Below, one piece after another: positions 26,008-34,129 of a DNA stretch of 45,494 nucleotides. The first letter of the stretch is position 1. Each line of letters opens with the position of its first letter. The translations under genes and the position numbers were made by a program. The notes below the pieces were generated by a model, which saw nothing but the letters and a program-made list of their open reading frames with translations, did no database searches and had not been told where the DNA came from. This DNA is from Balneolales bacterium (GTDB lineage: Bacteria > Bacteroidota > Rhodothermia > Balneolales > Natronogracilivirgulaceae), in contig SLOL01000125.1 in the NCBI GenBank assembly GCA_007132495.1, positions 1-45,494 on the forward strand, read 5' to 3'.

Positions 26008-28137
26008 ATGAATGTGTATGAACCTCAAAAGATCAGAAACATCGCACTACTCGGACATTCCGGTTCGGGTAAAACCACCCTTGCCGAAACCATGTTATTC
26101 GAATCGGGAACCATCAAGCGCAGGGGTACCGTTGAGGAATCCAGTACGGTCTCAGATTTTCATCCCATAGAAAAGGATAAACAGAAATCGGTATTAAGTT
26201 CATTCATGCACCTGGACTGGCGTGGGACGAAGATTAATGTCATCGATACACCGGGTACGGCTGATTACGTCGGGGAAGTGGTAAATGCCTTAAAAGTGGC
26301 CGATGCCGTTATCTTTGTGCTGGATGCTGAACACGGCGTCGAAGTCGGCACGGAAGTGCTCTGGAATATCGTCGCCGATATGAACAAACCGGCATTTCTT
26401 GTCGTCAATAAAGTGGATCACCCCAATTCCAACTATCAAAATGTAGTGGATCTGTGCAAAGAGCGGTTCGGACGTGAAGTAGTGCCTGTTCAGTACCCCT
26501 ACGAGGAAGGGGAAAGCTTCAACAACATCATCGATGTCCTCAAAATGCAGATGTATGAGTTTTCGGAGCAGGGAGGCCGGCCCGACAAGCTTCCGATTCC
26601 CGAATCCCAGAAGAGTCAGGCCGATTTGCAGCACAATGACCTGGTAGAAACCATCGCCGAAAATGATGAGATGCTGATGGATCTCTACTTTGAAAAAGGG
26701 CATCTCGACGAGGACGAGATGGTGGAAGGGCTCAAAAAAGCGATGCTCAATCGTCAGATCTTCCCCATGTTCTGCCTGTCTGCGGAAAAGAATATGGGCT
26801 CGGGAAGAGTGATGGGCTTCATTGAAAATGTTATTCCCAACCCGCTCGAGGCCAATCCGGACACCGATGAACAGGGCAATGTGCTTCCCGTGGATCCGGA
26901 GCGAAAATCACTGGCTTTCCTTTTCAAAACCATCTCCGAAGAACATGTCGGTGACCTGACCTTCTTCAAGGTGTACGGTGGTACCCTGAAGACGGGAGAT
27001 GATCTGATCAACCATAACAAGTCATCTTCCAACCGTCTCGGCAACCTCTTCCTGACCCAGGGCGGCAAGCGGGTGGATATTTCCGAGGTGCATGCCGGCG
27101 ATATCGGTGCCGTTGTCAAGCTCAAGGATGCCGGAGTTGGCGACACGCTACGCGATAAGAGTCTGGATCTGGGGATATCCCGGGTGGAGTATCCCGAACC
27201 GACCGAGCGAATGGCCGTGCGGTCCAAAGAGAAAGGCGAGGAGGAGAAAATCGGTTCCGCCCTCAACCAGATCCAGCGCGAAGATCCCTCACTCCGGGTT
27301 GAAAACAGCCAGGAACTCAAGCAAATCATTCTCAGCGGACAGGGCGAGGAGCATCTCAACGTGGTCCGCAGTATGCTCGAAAATCGCTTCAAGCTCCATC
27401 CCGAATTTTATGAACCGGGAATACCCTACCGGGAAACGATCACCAAGCCGGTCAAGGCCCAATACCGCCATAAAAAACAGTCGGGAGGTGCCGGACAGTA
27501 TGGAGAGGTCTACCTGTATCTGGAGCCCCTGGAGGACAATATGCCGCCGACACCCGAGGTTTCAGTTCGCGATACCCAGGAAGTGGACCTGGAGTGGGGC
27601 GGAAAACTGGTGTTCCAAAACTGTATTGTAGGTGGCGTTATTGATGCCCGCTTCATGCCCGCTATACTGAAAGGCATCATGGAAAAAATGGAAAACGGAC
27701 CACTCTCCGGATGCCGGGCCCGGGATATCCGGGTATCGGTCTATGACGGTTCCATGCACTCGGTCGACTCTAACGAGGCGGCATTCAAAACAGCCGCATT
27801 GATGGCTTTTAAACAGGGCTTTCTGGAGGCAAAACCCCAGTTACTGGAACCGATCTACGAAGTGGAGGTGACTGTTCCCGCCGATTTTATGGGTGATGTA
27901 ATGAGCGATCTCTCCACACGGCGCGGGCAGGTTCAGGGAATGGATTCCGAAGGGACCTTTCAAAAGGTAAAAGCCGTTGTGCCCCTGGCCGAATTGTACC
28001 GGTATGCTACTCATCTTCGGTCCATGACCCAGGGCAGGGCTTCGCACCAAAGGACGTTTCACGGTTACGCCCCCGTACCTCACGAGATTCAGGAACGGAT
28101 CATGAAAGAGACCGCGGAGATGGAGGAATCGGACTGA
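26008..28137 (+). CDS. Elongation factor G-like GTPase (EF-G paralogue)
   Basis: This is a 709-residue translational GTPase with the EF-G five-domain plan. G1 is GHSGSGKTT (residues 16-24), differing from the GHIDAGKTT of canonical FusA and matching the 'EF-G-like' paralogue group; DTPG (G3) and NKVD (G4) are present. Domain II has VGDLTFFKVYGGTLKTGD, domain IV has KKQSGGAGQYGEV, and domain V has PADFMGDVMSDLSTRRGQVQGM. Canonical EF-G does translocation and ribosome recycling; for these paralogues the division of labour is often unclear. The ATG is well supported by AAGGAG with 9-nt spacing. It stands alone, converging with the OstA-like gene through a strong hairpin. Confidence 0.9.
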   Translation: MNVYEPQKIRNIALLGHSGSGKTTLAETMLFESGTIKRRGTVEESSTVSDFHPIEKDKQKSVLSSFMHLDWRGTKINVIDTPGTADYVGEVVNALKVADAVIFVLDAEHGVEVGTEVLWNIVADMNKPAFLVVNKVDHPNSNYQNVVDLCKERFGREVVPVQYPYEEGESFNNIIDVLKMQMYEFSEQGGRPDKLPIPESQKSQADLQHNDLVETIAENDEMLMDLYFEKGHLDEDEMVEGLKKAMLNRQIFPMFCLSAEKNMGSGRVMGFIENVIPNPLEANPDTDEQGNVLPVDPERKSLAFLFKTISEEHVGDLTFFKVYGGTLKTGDDLINHNKSSSNRLGNLFLTQGGKRVDISEVHAGDIGAVVKLKDAGVGDTLRDKSLDLGISRVEYPEPTERMAVRSKEKGEEEKIGSALNQIQREDPSLRVENSQELKQIILSGQGEEHLNVVRSMLENRFKLHPEFYEPGIPYRETITKPVKAQYRHKKQSGGAGQYGEVYLYLEPLEDNMPPTPEVSVRDTQEVDLEWGGKLVFQNCIVGGVIDARFMPAILKGIMEKMENGPLSGCRARDIRVSVYDGSMHSVDSNEAAFKTAALMAFKQGFLEAKPQLLEPIYEVEVTVPADFMGDVMSDLSTRRGQVQGMDSEGTFQKVKAVVPLAELYRYATHLRSMTQGRASHQRTFHGYAPVPHEIQERIMKETAEMEESD

Positions 28138-28140
28138 TAA

Positions 28141-28186
28141 CACCCCCGTTATTCTTCTCTGCGCGCCTCAAGGAATAACGGGGGTG
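28141..28186. terminator. 14-bp perfect hairpin joining the ends of the convergent EF-G-like and OstA-like genes
   Basis: CACCCCCGTTATTC (28141-28154) and its exact complement (28173-28186) enclose an 18-nt loop. The left arm begins 4 bp after the EF-G-like stop; it overlaps the OstA-like stop, and the right arm lies inside the OstA-like coding end. There is no T-run on either side. It is very likely a shared bidirectional transcript-end element. Confidence 0.7.
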
Positions 28187-29564
28187 GCTCAAACGGACGT
28201 TCGTCGGGGATGGGAGGGAGCCTTTGTTCCATACGCTCATCCGGTCTTTGCGGACGAAATTCCGGATCCCAGGCAAAACCGTCAAGTGTCCGGTCAGCGA
28301 TTTCCGGATGCTCGGAGATATAGGTTCCGTCCACGTTTTGCCGGGCTATGACACTGTCCAGTTCGCCTTCATTAAACAGCAAGCGTATGAAATCGGCCGT
28401 CACATCTATGGCGCCGTCGGGGTTACCATCTGACTCTTTTACAAAATAGAGCACATGTCCCTGTGGGTAGCTGTCCATGTATGAAACAGCTCCATCCCGG
28501 AACTGTATATACAGCGTATCGCCGGTGATCTGATTCAAGCGGTTCAGCGCAGTATCACGCTGCACGGCAAAGGGCCGGTTTACCGCCTCCAGAAAGCGCA
28601 CACTGTCTTCCTCCATCTGGATCAGAATATGCGGACCGGTAAGCTGCATATCTTCATACCAGAGGCGGGGGCCTCCTCCTTCCAGTATGAATTGTTCGGT
28701 GGCATCGTCATAATGGGCGGTGTCCGACAGGCTGCTGTACGATTCGGTCCAGATATGGACATCATCATATGCGGTAAACGTGTTGATCGTGTCCCGTTGA
28801 TGCACTTCAAGCCAATCGGACCATAAATAAGTGGTGTCTGTCTCCGCTTCGTTCACCCTGCGCATACGGCTTCCACCTTCCACCCGGCGGTACCCGGTAG
28901 AGTCGGCCAATACAAAGGCTCCGGTCAATCGCGTCCGGTTTTCCTCATCGTCCAGAAATACACGTCCGTAAAGTTCGTAGTACTCATCTTCCCGGTTAGT
29001 GAAAACACTGTCGGCCTCGATGTATTGCAGGGAATCGGCTATCTGCACATTTCCACGGAATATCGCACTGTCAAGTGCATTGTAATAGTAGCCCGAATCG
29101 GCTACCAGGACACCGCGATCATCCTCCAGGCGCAGATATTCCGGAAACAGGGCTATCTCGGTTGCAAAACTGTAAAATACCTCTTCACTGAACAACAGCG
29201 CATTCTCGGACTGCATCACCACGCGCCCTTCAAACAACGTCACTTCCGAGTCCAGATCGTATGTCGCCTTGTCGGACCAGATCTGTTCACGGTCCGATTC
29301 AATAGAGATGTTTCCATAAGCCACCAGTTCATCAAGGTCCAGATACTGCCAGGCACTGTCACATACAATCGTGAAATCATCGGTCTCCAGACGTACATCA
29401 CCGATCAGTTTGCGTATACGCCCATCCTCAGTTTCGACACCTTCAAGCCGGTCGGATTGCACGATGCGCACACGGTTTTGGGCATCGGCATACTCCACCG
29501 TCGTAAACAGCATCAGAATGGGAAAAAGATACCATGAAATAAGGGGGCGGCAGCGTTTGCTCAT
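28149..29564 (-). CDS. OstA-like (LptA/LptD N-domain-type) LPS-transport protein
   Basis: This is a 471-residue protein with a signal peptide ending ADA-Q. The mature part is a long row of beta-jellyroll repeats with recurring phrases such as GDVRLETDDFTIVCDSA, LVAYGNISIES, WSDKATYDLDSEVTLFEGRV and FRGNVQIADSLQYIEADSVF, the OstA/LptA fold that shields lipid A in the periplasm. The C-terminal ~40 residues are Pro/Arg-rich. It is longer than LptA (about 180) and lacks the LptD barrel, as in the 'OstA-like' proteins of Bacteroidota relatives. It is last in the AGCS-upp-lptC-ostA order, 55 bp after lptC, and its 3' end overlaps a strong hairpin. Confidence 0.88.
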   Translation of the reverse strand: MSKRCRPLISWYLFPILMLFTTVEYADAQNRVRIVQSDRLEGVETEDGRIRKLIGDVRLETDDFTIVCDSAWQYLDLDELVAYGNISIESDREQIWSDKATYDLDSEVTLFEGRVVMQSENALLFSEEVFYSFATEIALFPEYLRLEDDRGVLVADSGYYYNALDSAIFRGNVQIADSLQYIEADSVFTNREDEYYELYGRVFLDDEENRTRLTGAFVLADSTGYRRVEGGSRMRRVNEAETDTTYLWSDWLEVHQRDTINTFTAYDDVHIWTESYSSLSDTAHYDDATEQFILEGGGPRLWYEDMQLTGPHILIQMEEDSVRFLEAVNRPFAVQRDTALNRLNQITGDTLYIQFRDGAVSYMDSYPQGHVLYFVKESDGNPDGAIDVTADFIRLLFNEGELDSVIARQNVDGTYISEHPEIADRTLDGFAWDPEFRPQRPDERMEQRLPPIPDERPFEPPPLFLEARREE

Positions 29565-29619
29565 AGCGGTAATGGCGTCATATCAGGCAAGTGTACACTG
29601 ATCAGGTGTGCGGGAATAA

Positions 29620-30180
29620 TTACAGATCAAATTCTCCGGTAACTTCCGAAAGCGTGTAGGTTTCAAGATCGTCGGTTCCATCCAGGCCATATCCGGTAAT
29701 GCTGTCGGACGGGGTGACGATAATTACAAATTCAGGACTGTAAATACTGCGGTCTTGCTGTGACCACTCCAGATAATCGGTAAAAAGATGTCGTCCGTCC
29801 CGGGTCTCCACGACAACGTCATTCTGGAAATGAAATTCTGAGCGGTGCCCGATATATCTTGCCGATTTACTTGTTACGATCGTTTCCATGGCTCCGGTGG
29901 TATCCCAGACCGTAACATGCACATTTTCCCGCAACTCCGTTTCGGTCCGGTCGTTACGTTCGTATGTGGCGGCATAGGGGGCGACCACAGTGATCTTGCG
30001 ATGTCCGTCTTCAATCAGATCCATCGTGATGTTCCGGGACTCGGTCACCGAAAGAAGGGAGTCTGCCATGGCATCGGCGACACGGTCACGGTCATAATCC
30101 GACAATTCCGTGCACCCGGTCAGGGCAAGCAAGCCGATTATCAGGGCTACGGCCGGAGTATGGATGTTTTGCCTGATCAT
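29620..30180 (-). CDS. lptC: LPS export protein LptC
   Basis: This is a 186-residue lipoprotein with signal and lipobox LALTGC (Cys near 23). The mature part has the LptC jellyroll wording: VTVWDTTGAMETIVTSKSARYI, FHFQNDVVVETRDGRHLFTDYLEW, YSPEFVIIV and SITGYGLDGTDDLETY. LptC connects the LptBFG ABC transporter to the periplasmic LptA-type bridge; a lipid anchor instead of a membrane helix is usual in this lineage. The ATG abuts the upp stop codon with no gap, implying translational coupling. The OstA-like partner gene follows. Confidence 0.9.
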   Translation of the reverse strand: MIRQNIHTPAVALIIGLLALTGCTELSDYDRDRVADAMADSLLSVTESRNITMDLIEDGHRKITVVAPYAATYERNDRTETELRENVHVTVWDTTGAMETIVTSKSARYIGHRSEFHFQNDVVVETRDGRHLFTDYLEWSQQDRSIYSPEFVIIVTPSDSITGYGLDGTDDLETYTLSEVTGEFDL

Positions 30181-30816
30181 TTAAACAGTTCCAAATATGC
30201 GGTCACCGGCGTCGCCAAGGCCCGGCACGATGAACGCGTCATCATTTAAACACTCATCGACGGCCGCTGTAATGATGGAGACATCGGGATGGGTCTGCCG
30301 GAGTCGCTGAATGCCTTCCGGGGCTGAGATCAGACACATAAAACGGATGTTCTGCGCCCCTTTGCTTTTAAGGAAACTGACCGAGTCGGTGGCACTGCCT
30401 CCGGTGGCGAGCATGGGATCGACCAGCAGAACGTGGTCATTTTGGATATTTTGGGGAATCTTTGAGTAGTAATCGACCGGTTGATGCGTTGTCTCATCAC
30501 GATACATCCCGAGATGGCCGATTTTTGCTTCGGGTATGAACCGGGTTACGGCATCGACAAGACCCAGTCCCGCTCGCAGAATGGAAACAACGACAATACC
30601 GGTGTCAAGTTCATATCCATCCGTCTTCTGTATCGGGGTTTCTACCTCGACTTTACGTAAGGGGAGGCCTTTTAACGAGTTGTATGCCAGTATAATAGCA
30701 ATACGATTGAGCGCTGATCTGAAGTCAGGGGACGGTGTATTTCTGTTGCGAAGAATAGTAAGGTCACGTGACACCACCGGGTGATCCACCAACGTCACTT
30801 GGTCAAATGAGTTCAT
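30181..30816 (-). CDS. upp: Uracil phosphoribosyltransferase
   Basis: This is a 211-residue enzyme of normal length. The PRPP-binding loop is VLLVDPMLATGGSA (Asp near 133), with SILRAGLGLVDAV upstream and the uracil-binding C-terminus FIVPGLGDAGDRIFGT. It salvages uracil to UMP with PRPP in the cytosol. It lies 12 bp after the AGCS symporter gene and touches lptC directly, so it sits in an operon with unrelated envelope genes. The call is secure. Confidence 0.96.
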   Translation of the reverse strand: MNSFDQVTLVDHPVVSRDLTILRNRNTPSPDFRSALNRIAIILAYNSLKGLPLRKVEVETPIQKTDGYELDTGIVVVSILRAGLGLVDAVTRFIPEAKIGHLGMYRDETTHQPVDYYSKIPQNIQNDHVLLVDPMLATGGSATDSVSFLKSKGAQNIRFMCLISAPEGIQRLRQTHPDVSIITAAVDECLNDDAFIVPGLGDAGDRIFGTV

Positions 30817-30828
30817 AAATTGAGAGCC

Positions 30829-32466
30829 TTAGATATCCGGATTTTTGAAATATTTTTTTGTTGCCTTGTAAACCACCCCGGAAAGGGCGAAAAGAGCGAT
30901 CAGGTTTGGCAGTGTCATAAGACCGAGCATGATATCCCCGAAAGTCCAGACCAGGCCGAGGGTCAGAATCGCACCCATAAAGTGCATGAATACATACATT
31001 ACACGATAATAGAAAATCGACCGGTCACCAAACAGATATTGAATGGATCGGTCGCCGTAGTAGCTCCAGCTGATGGAAGTGGAGACCGCAAACAGTAGCA
31101 CGCAGATCGTAACCAGATATTGTCCCCCGGGGATCAGGGGTGCCAGTCCGCGTTCAAATGCTGCGGCAGTCAGCGGGGCGCCGTTCTGGATCACTCCGGT
31201 ATGAAGCTCGTAGTGAATGGCACCGGTGTCGTCATGGGCTGTGGCTTCCTCCGTGTTGAACCGGATCACGCCGTTGAATGGCCGGCTGCGTTCAGCGTCG
31301 GTAAACATGCTGTCCACCGGGTACTGGTAGTAGAGGACTTGTCCATTGACCGGCAAACCACTATTAACGCGGATTTGACGCGTCTCCTGAAAAGCGGATT
31401 CTTCGTCGGATACGTAGGTGATTTCCTGATGATTGAGGTCCAGCTGGTAGGGGTGATGGGTTTCCCAGGAGCCTGTAGAGATAATAACCAATCCGGTCAT
31501 GGTACAAATGACAAGGGTGTCGATGAACGGCTCCATCAAAGCTACCACTCCGACCCGGACCGGTTGATCGGTTTTAGAGGCCGAATGAGCAATGGGTGCC
31601 GATCCCTGACCCGCTTCGTTGGAAAACAGGCCGCGGCGAATGCCCCAGACAAAAGTAACCATAAAGGCACCCGATCCAATGCCGAAAGCCCCGGCTTCGG
31701 GAGAAAAGGCCGAGGTAAAAATCAATACGATGGAAGGAATAAGTTGCGTGTGGTGAATAATCAGTATGATCATGGCCCCGATGAGATAGAAAGCCGCCAT
31801 CACCGGCACCAGCCGCGCAGTAACCATACCGATCCGTTTGATGCCTCCGATGATGACCAGTCCGACCGCAGTTGCGGTTATCAGTCCGGTTACAAATTTA
31901 GGCACACCAAAGGCACTTCGCATGGTGTCGGCCACCGTATTCGCCTGAACTCCGTTGCCGGTCAGAAATGAGCAGATTACGGCAAAAACAGCAAAACTCA
32001 CCGCCAGCCATTTCCATTTTTTTCCCAGACCCCGTTCGATGTAATACATCGGCCCTCCCGAAACCGATCCGTCGGCATTGGTCTTGCGGTACAGGGTGCC
32101 CAGCGTACATTCGGAATATTTGATGGCCATTCCGAATATCGCCGTAAGCCACATCCAGAAAAGCGCCCCGGGACCACCATAGTGAATGGCCAGGGCAACG
32201 CCGGCTATGTTACCGATGCCCACAGTTGCCGAAAGCGCGGTACTGAGCGCCTGGAAATGGTTGACATCACCGGTATCTTTGGGATCGTGGTACCGGCCGG
32301 TTACCACTTTGAGACCGTGCCGGAATTGCCGGATCTGAATGAAACCGAGACGAACCGTGATGAACAGGCCGAAGCTTAAAAGGGCCACAACCATGAAGGG
32401 CATTGCTTCCGGGGTATTCCATACCAGGTCATCAAGGGCATAAATGATGGTTTCAAAAATCTCCAT
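30829..32466 (-). CDS. AGCS-family sodium:alanine/glycine symporter with large loop insertion
   Basis: This is a 545-residue inner-membrane carrier. Family motifs include FQALSTALSATVGIGNIAGVALAI (substrate/Na+ site), GGPMYYIERGLG, GGIKRIG, and WGIRRGLFSNEAGQGSAPIAHSASKT. It imports alanine or glycine with Na+. Between membrane segments near residues 310-330 and 448-465 there is a hydrophilic stretch of roughly 95 residues (about 333-427, DNA 31186-31470) that most family members replace with a short loop ending in the conserved PLTAAAFERGL. The insertion contains strand-like segments (QVLYYQYPVDSM, GVIRFNTEE, AIHYELHTGV) and probably faces outward. It heads the upp-lptC-ostA operon. Confidence 0.9.
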   Translation of the reverse strand: MEIFETIIYALDDLVWNTPEAMPFMVVALLSFGLFITVRLGFIQIRQFRHGLKVVTGRYHDPKDTGDVNHFQALSTALSATVGIGNIAGVALAIHYGGPGALFWMWLTAIFGMAIKYSECTLGTLYRKTNADGSVSGGPMYYIERGLGKKWKWLAVSFAVFAVICSFLTGNGVQANTVADTMRSAFGVPKFVTGLITATAVGLVIIGGIKRIGMVTARLVPVMAAFYLIGAMIILIIHHTQLIPSIVLIFTSAFSPEAGAFGIGSGAFMVTFVWGIRRGLFSNEAGQGSAPIAHSASKTDQPVRVGVVALMEPFIDTLVICTMTGLVIISTGSWETHHPYQLDLNHQEITYVSDEESAFQETRQIRVNSGLPVNGQVLYYQYPVDSMFTDAERSRPFNGVIRFNTEEATAHDDTGAIHYELHTGVIQNGAPLTAAAFERGLAPLIPGGQYLVTICVLLFAVSTSISWSYYGDRSIQYLFGDRSIFYYRVMYVFMHFMGAILTLGLVWTFGDIMLGLMTLPNLIALFALSGVVYKATKKYFKNPDI

Positions 32467-32501
32467 AGGACCGTTTACTTAATGGCAAGTAACTGTTTAC
32501 A

Positions 32502-32543
32502 GATTTACCGGGAACCACAGAAAAAAGACGCTCCCGTAAAATC
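32502..32543 (-). ncRNA. Imperfect hairpin in the leader of the AGCS symporter gene
   Basis: GATTTACCGGGA (32502-32513) and TCCCGTAAAATC (32532-32543) pair at 10 of 12 positions with an 18-nt loop, 36-77 bp upstream of the symporter start. It could be a leader structure controlling expression. It does not show recognisable glycine-riboswitch sequence blocks. Low confidence as a functional element. Confidence 0.25.
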
Positions 32544-32673
32544 AACAGGCTCCGGACAGACACCCCGAAATGATAGCGTTTTTTTGCAACACATAAAAAA
32601 AAAGACGGTAACTGCCTGTTTTTTACAAAGATTTTCGCAATTCGGGAACCCTGTGCGCTGAGAATTGTTACCA

Positions 32674-32700
32674 TTGACATAAACATCGTAACACTAATAA
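32674..32700 (+). promoter_or_regulatory. Candidate promoter of the HU/IHF gene
   Basis: TTGACA at 32674-32679 and TAATAA at 32695-32700 are 15 bp apart, shorter than ideal, and 40 bp before the ATG at 32740. Plausible but not proven. Confidence 0.35.
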
Positions 32701-32739
32701 GTTGCGTTGTAACCCTTTTCCACTTAAATCCATGCTGTT

Positions 32740-33027
32740 ATGACCAAGGCTGATATCGTAGAAATCATTTCCGCTAATACCGGAATCACAAAGATTGAAA
32801 CCGAAGCCGTTGTAAACGGATTTCTGGATACCGTAATTGAATCCCTTAAACAGGGAGAAAAAATCGAGTTGCGCGGGTTTGGAACGTTCAAGGTTGTAAA
32901 ACGAGCACAGCGCATTGCAAGAAACCCGAAAACCAATCAGGAAGTGACCGTACCCGAACAGCACGTGCCCGTGTTGAAAGTGTCCAGGGATTTCAAAAGA
33001 AGTGTCAACGAAAAATGGAATCCCTGA
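32740..33027 (+). CDS. HU/IHF-family DNA-binding protein
   Basis: This is a 95-residue histone-like protein. It starts MTKADIVEIISANTGITK, continues with a dimerising helix pair, then IELRGFGTFKVVKRAQRIARNPKTN, the beta-arm with the Arg-Asn-Pro tip that intercalates in DNA, and ends in a short C-terminal helix. It should bend or wrap DNA as a dimer and organise the nucleoid. The gene is monocistronic: a candidate promoter lies before it and an intrinsic terminator begins 48 bp after the stop. HU and IHF subunits cannot be told apart securely in this lineage. Confidence 0.93.
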   Translation: MTKADIVEIISANTGITKIETEAVVNGFLDTVIESLKQGEKIELRGFGTFKVVKRAQRIARNPKTNQEVTVPEQHVPVLKVSRDFKRSVNEKWNP

Positions 33028-33074
33028 TCGTTATTTCTTAACGCATATTTTTCCATTTTTTCTTATTTTGCAAT

Positions 33075-33120
33075 GAAATCCGGTTCATCCTCATATACAG
33101 GATGCCGGATTTCTTTTTTT
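33075..33120 (+). terminator. Strong intrinsic terminator after the HU/IHF gene
   Basis: GAAATCCGG pairs with CCGGATTTC, and inside it CATCCT pairs with AGGATG around a 7-nt loop, interrupted only by a TT bulge. The stem is followed by seven T residues. This is the clearest plus-strand terminator in the window. Confidence 0.92.
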
Positions 33121-33184
33121 ATACGGACATTGCTCAGGATCCCGGTTAACCGGACTGCAGTAGACAGAGAACAGGTAAATCGAA

Positions 33185-33919
33185 ATGCTCCATATATTCA
33201 ATCGCTGGTTCTTATGGATAATCCTGCTGGGAACATTGGTCGCCTTGACAGGTGCCATTTTATGGGACAGCAGGGTTCGGGATCAGCAATCCTTCGATGA
33301 TACCATTGCTATGGAGTCACAGGTCGATGAAGCCGGAACACGTGAACTGGACGATGCGGACAACCGAAGGGTGTCATATGTCCGTTCCGTATTGGATACC
33401 CTTCAGCATGATCGAGCCAGGCTTCCCTATTATGGAGAGTTAATCCGGATATATTCGGATTCCGGGTTCTATTTTGAGGCCGCCGGTTTTGCCGAAAAGA
33501 GGGCGGAAGCCACCGGCCGGTCGGGCGACTGGAAGGAAGCCGCCGGTCTTTATTTTGATGTGGTCCGGCAGAACCGCGATGAGGAAATTGCAAATCGATC
33601 TGCAAGAAAGGCCGAATCAATGTATATTAAGGCTCTTGACTACCGGCCGGGAGATCCGGACTTGAAAACCGACCTTGCGGTAGTCTACATGAGTCTGTTA
33701 AAACCTGAAAAATCATACGAAATTCTGAATAAGGTGCTTGAAAACTATCCGGACCATCTTCGGGCCAATTTTAATATCGGAGTCCTGTTGCACCAGATGG
33801 GCAATGCCGATCAAAGCATTGCTTTTTTCGATCGTTCACTGGAACTGGCAGCAGACCCGGAATGGAAAACATTGGTACAGGATTATCTGGACCGGCACCA
33901 TCACGAATTACATCATTAA
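33185..33919 (+). CDS. TPR-repeat membrane-anchored protein
   Basis: This is a 244-residue protein with an N-terminal membrane helix (WFLWIILLGTLVALTGAILW, residues 8-27) and a charged linker, then helix-turn-helix repeats: YYGELIRIYSDSGFYFEAAGFAEKRAE, DWKEAAGLYFDVVRQN, AESMYIKALDYRPGDPDLKTDL, KSYEILNKVLENYPDHLRANF and NIGVLLHQMGNADQSIAFFDRSLELA. The last two are clear TPR units. Such proteins act as scaffolds; partners are unknown. The C-terminus is His-rich (HHHELHH). The COX24-type microprotein follows 24 bp downstream on the same strand and may share the transcript. Confidence 0.75.
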   Translation: MLHIFNRWFLWIILLGTLVALTGAILWDSRVRDQQSFDDTIAMESQVDEAGTRELDDADNRRVSYVRSVLDTLQHDRARLPYYGELIRIYSDSGFYFEAAGFAEKRAEATGRSGDWKEAAGLYFDVVRQNRDEEIANRSARKAESMYIKALDYRPGDPDLKTDLAVVYMSLLKPEKSYEILNKVLENYPDHLRANFNIGVLLHQMGNADQSIAFFDRSLELAADPEWKTLVQDYLDRHHHELHH

Positions 33920-33943
33920 TCTGAACTTCAAACGGAAAACAGT

Positions 33944-34033
33944 ATGCCAAGTGGAAAAAAACGGAAACGTGCAAAAATCGCTAAACACAAAAGAAAGAAA
34001 AGGCTGAGAAAGAACAGACATAAAAAGCGTTAG
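33944..34033 (+). CDS. AURKAIP1/COX24-type 29-residue basic protein (mS38/bS22-like)
   Basis: The frame encodes 29 residues, more than half Lys or Arg, beginning MPSGKKRKRAKIAKHK and ending NRHKKR. The pattern MPSGKKRKR...KHKRKKR...RKNRHK is the AURKAIP1/COX24 (mS38-like) family, small ribosome-associated proteins near the 30S decoding region, equivalent to the extra subunit named bS22 in mycobacteria. GGA lies about 9 nt upstream of the ATG. It follows a TPR protein on the same strand and converges with an unknown gene through a hairpin. The short length is normal for this family. The ribosomal role is inferred by family. Confidence 0.88.
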   Translation: MPSGKKRKRAKIAKHKRKKRLRKNRHKKR

Positions 34034-34070
34034 ACTGTATATGTCGCCCTGTTTTTGATTGGTGAGGGTT

Positions 34071-34106
34071 GGGGTACGGATGAAGCACAAAGTGATCCGG
34101 AACCCC
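34071..34106. terminator. Hairpin between the convergent COX24-type gene and the 215-aa unknown gene
   Basis: GGGGT-A-CGGAT and ATCCG-GA-ACCCC pair in two 5-bp blocks separated by a 1x2 internal loop, around a 13-nt loop. There is no T-run on either strand. It is placed where both transcripts should end. Confidence 0.45.
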
Positions 34107-34129
34107 GCCCCACAACGGACCGGCTGTAA

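Noticed and set aside
31120-31971. 283-codon open frame antisense to the AGCS symporter
   Set aside because: Covers the conserved transporter motifs on the other strand; no independent support.
32467-32739. Glycine riboswitch before the AGCS symporter
   Set aside because: Looked for the paired-aptamer sequence blocks on the minus strand and did not find them; only one imperfect hairpin is present.
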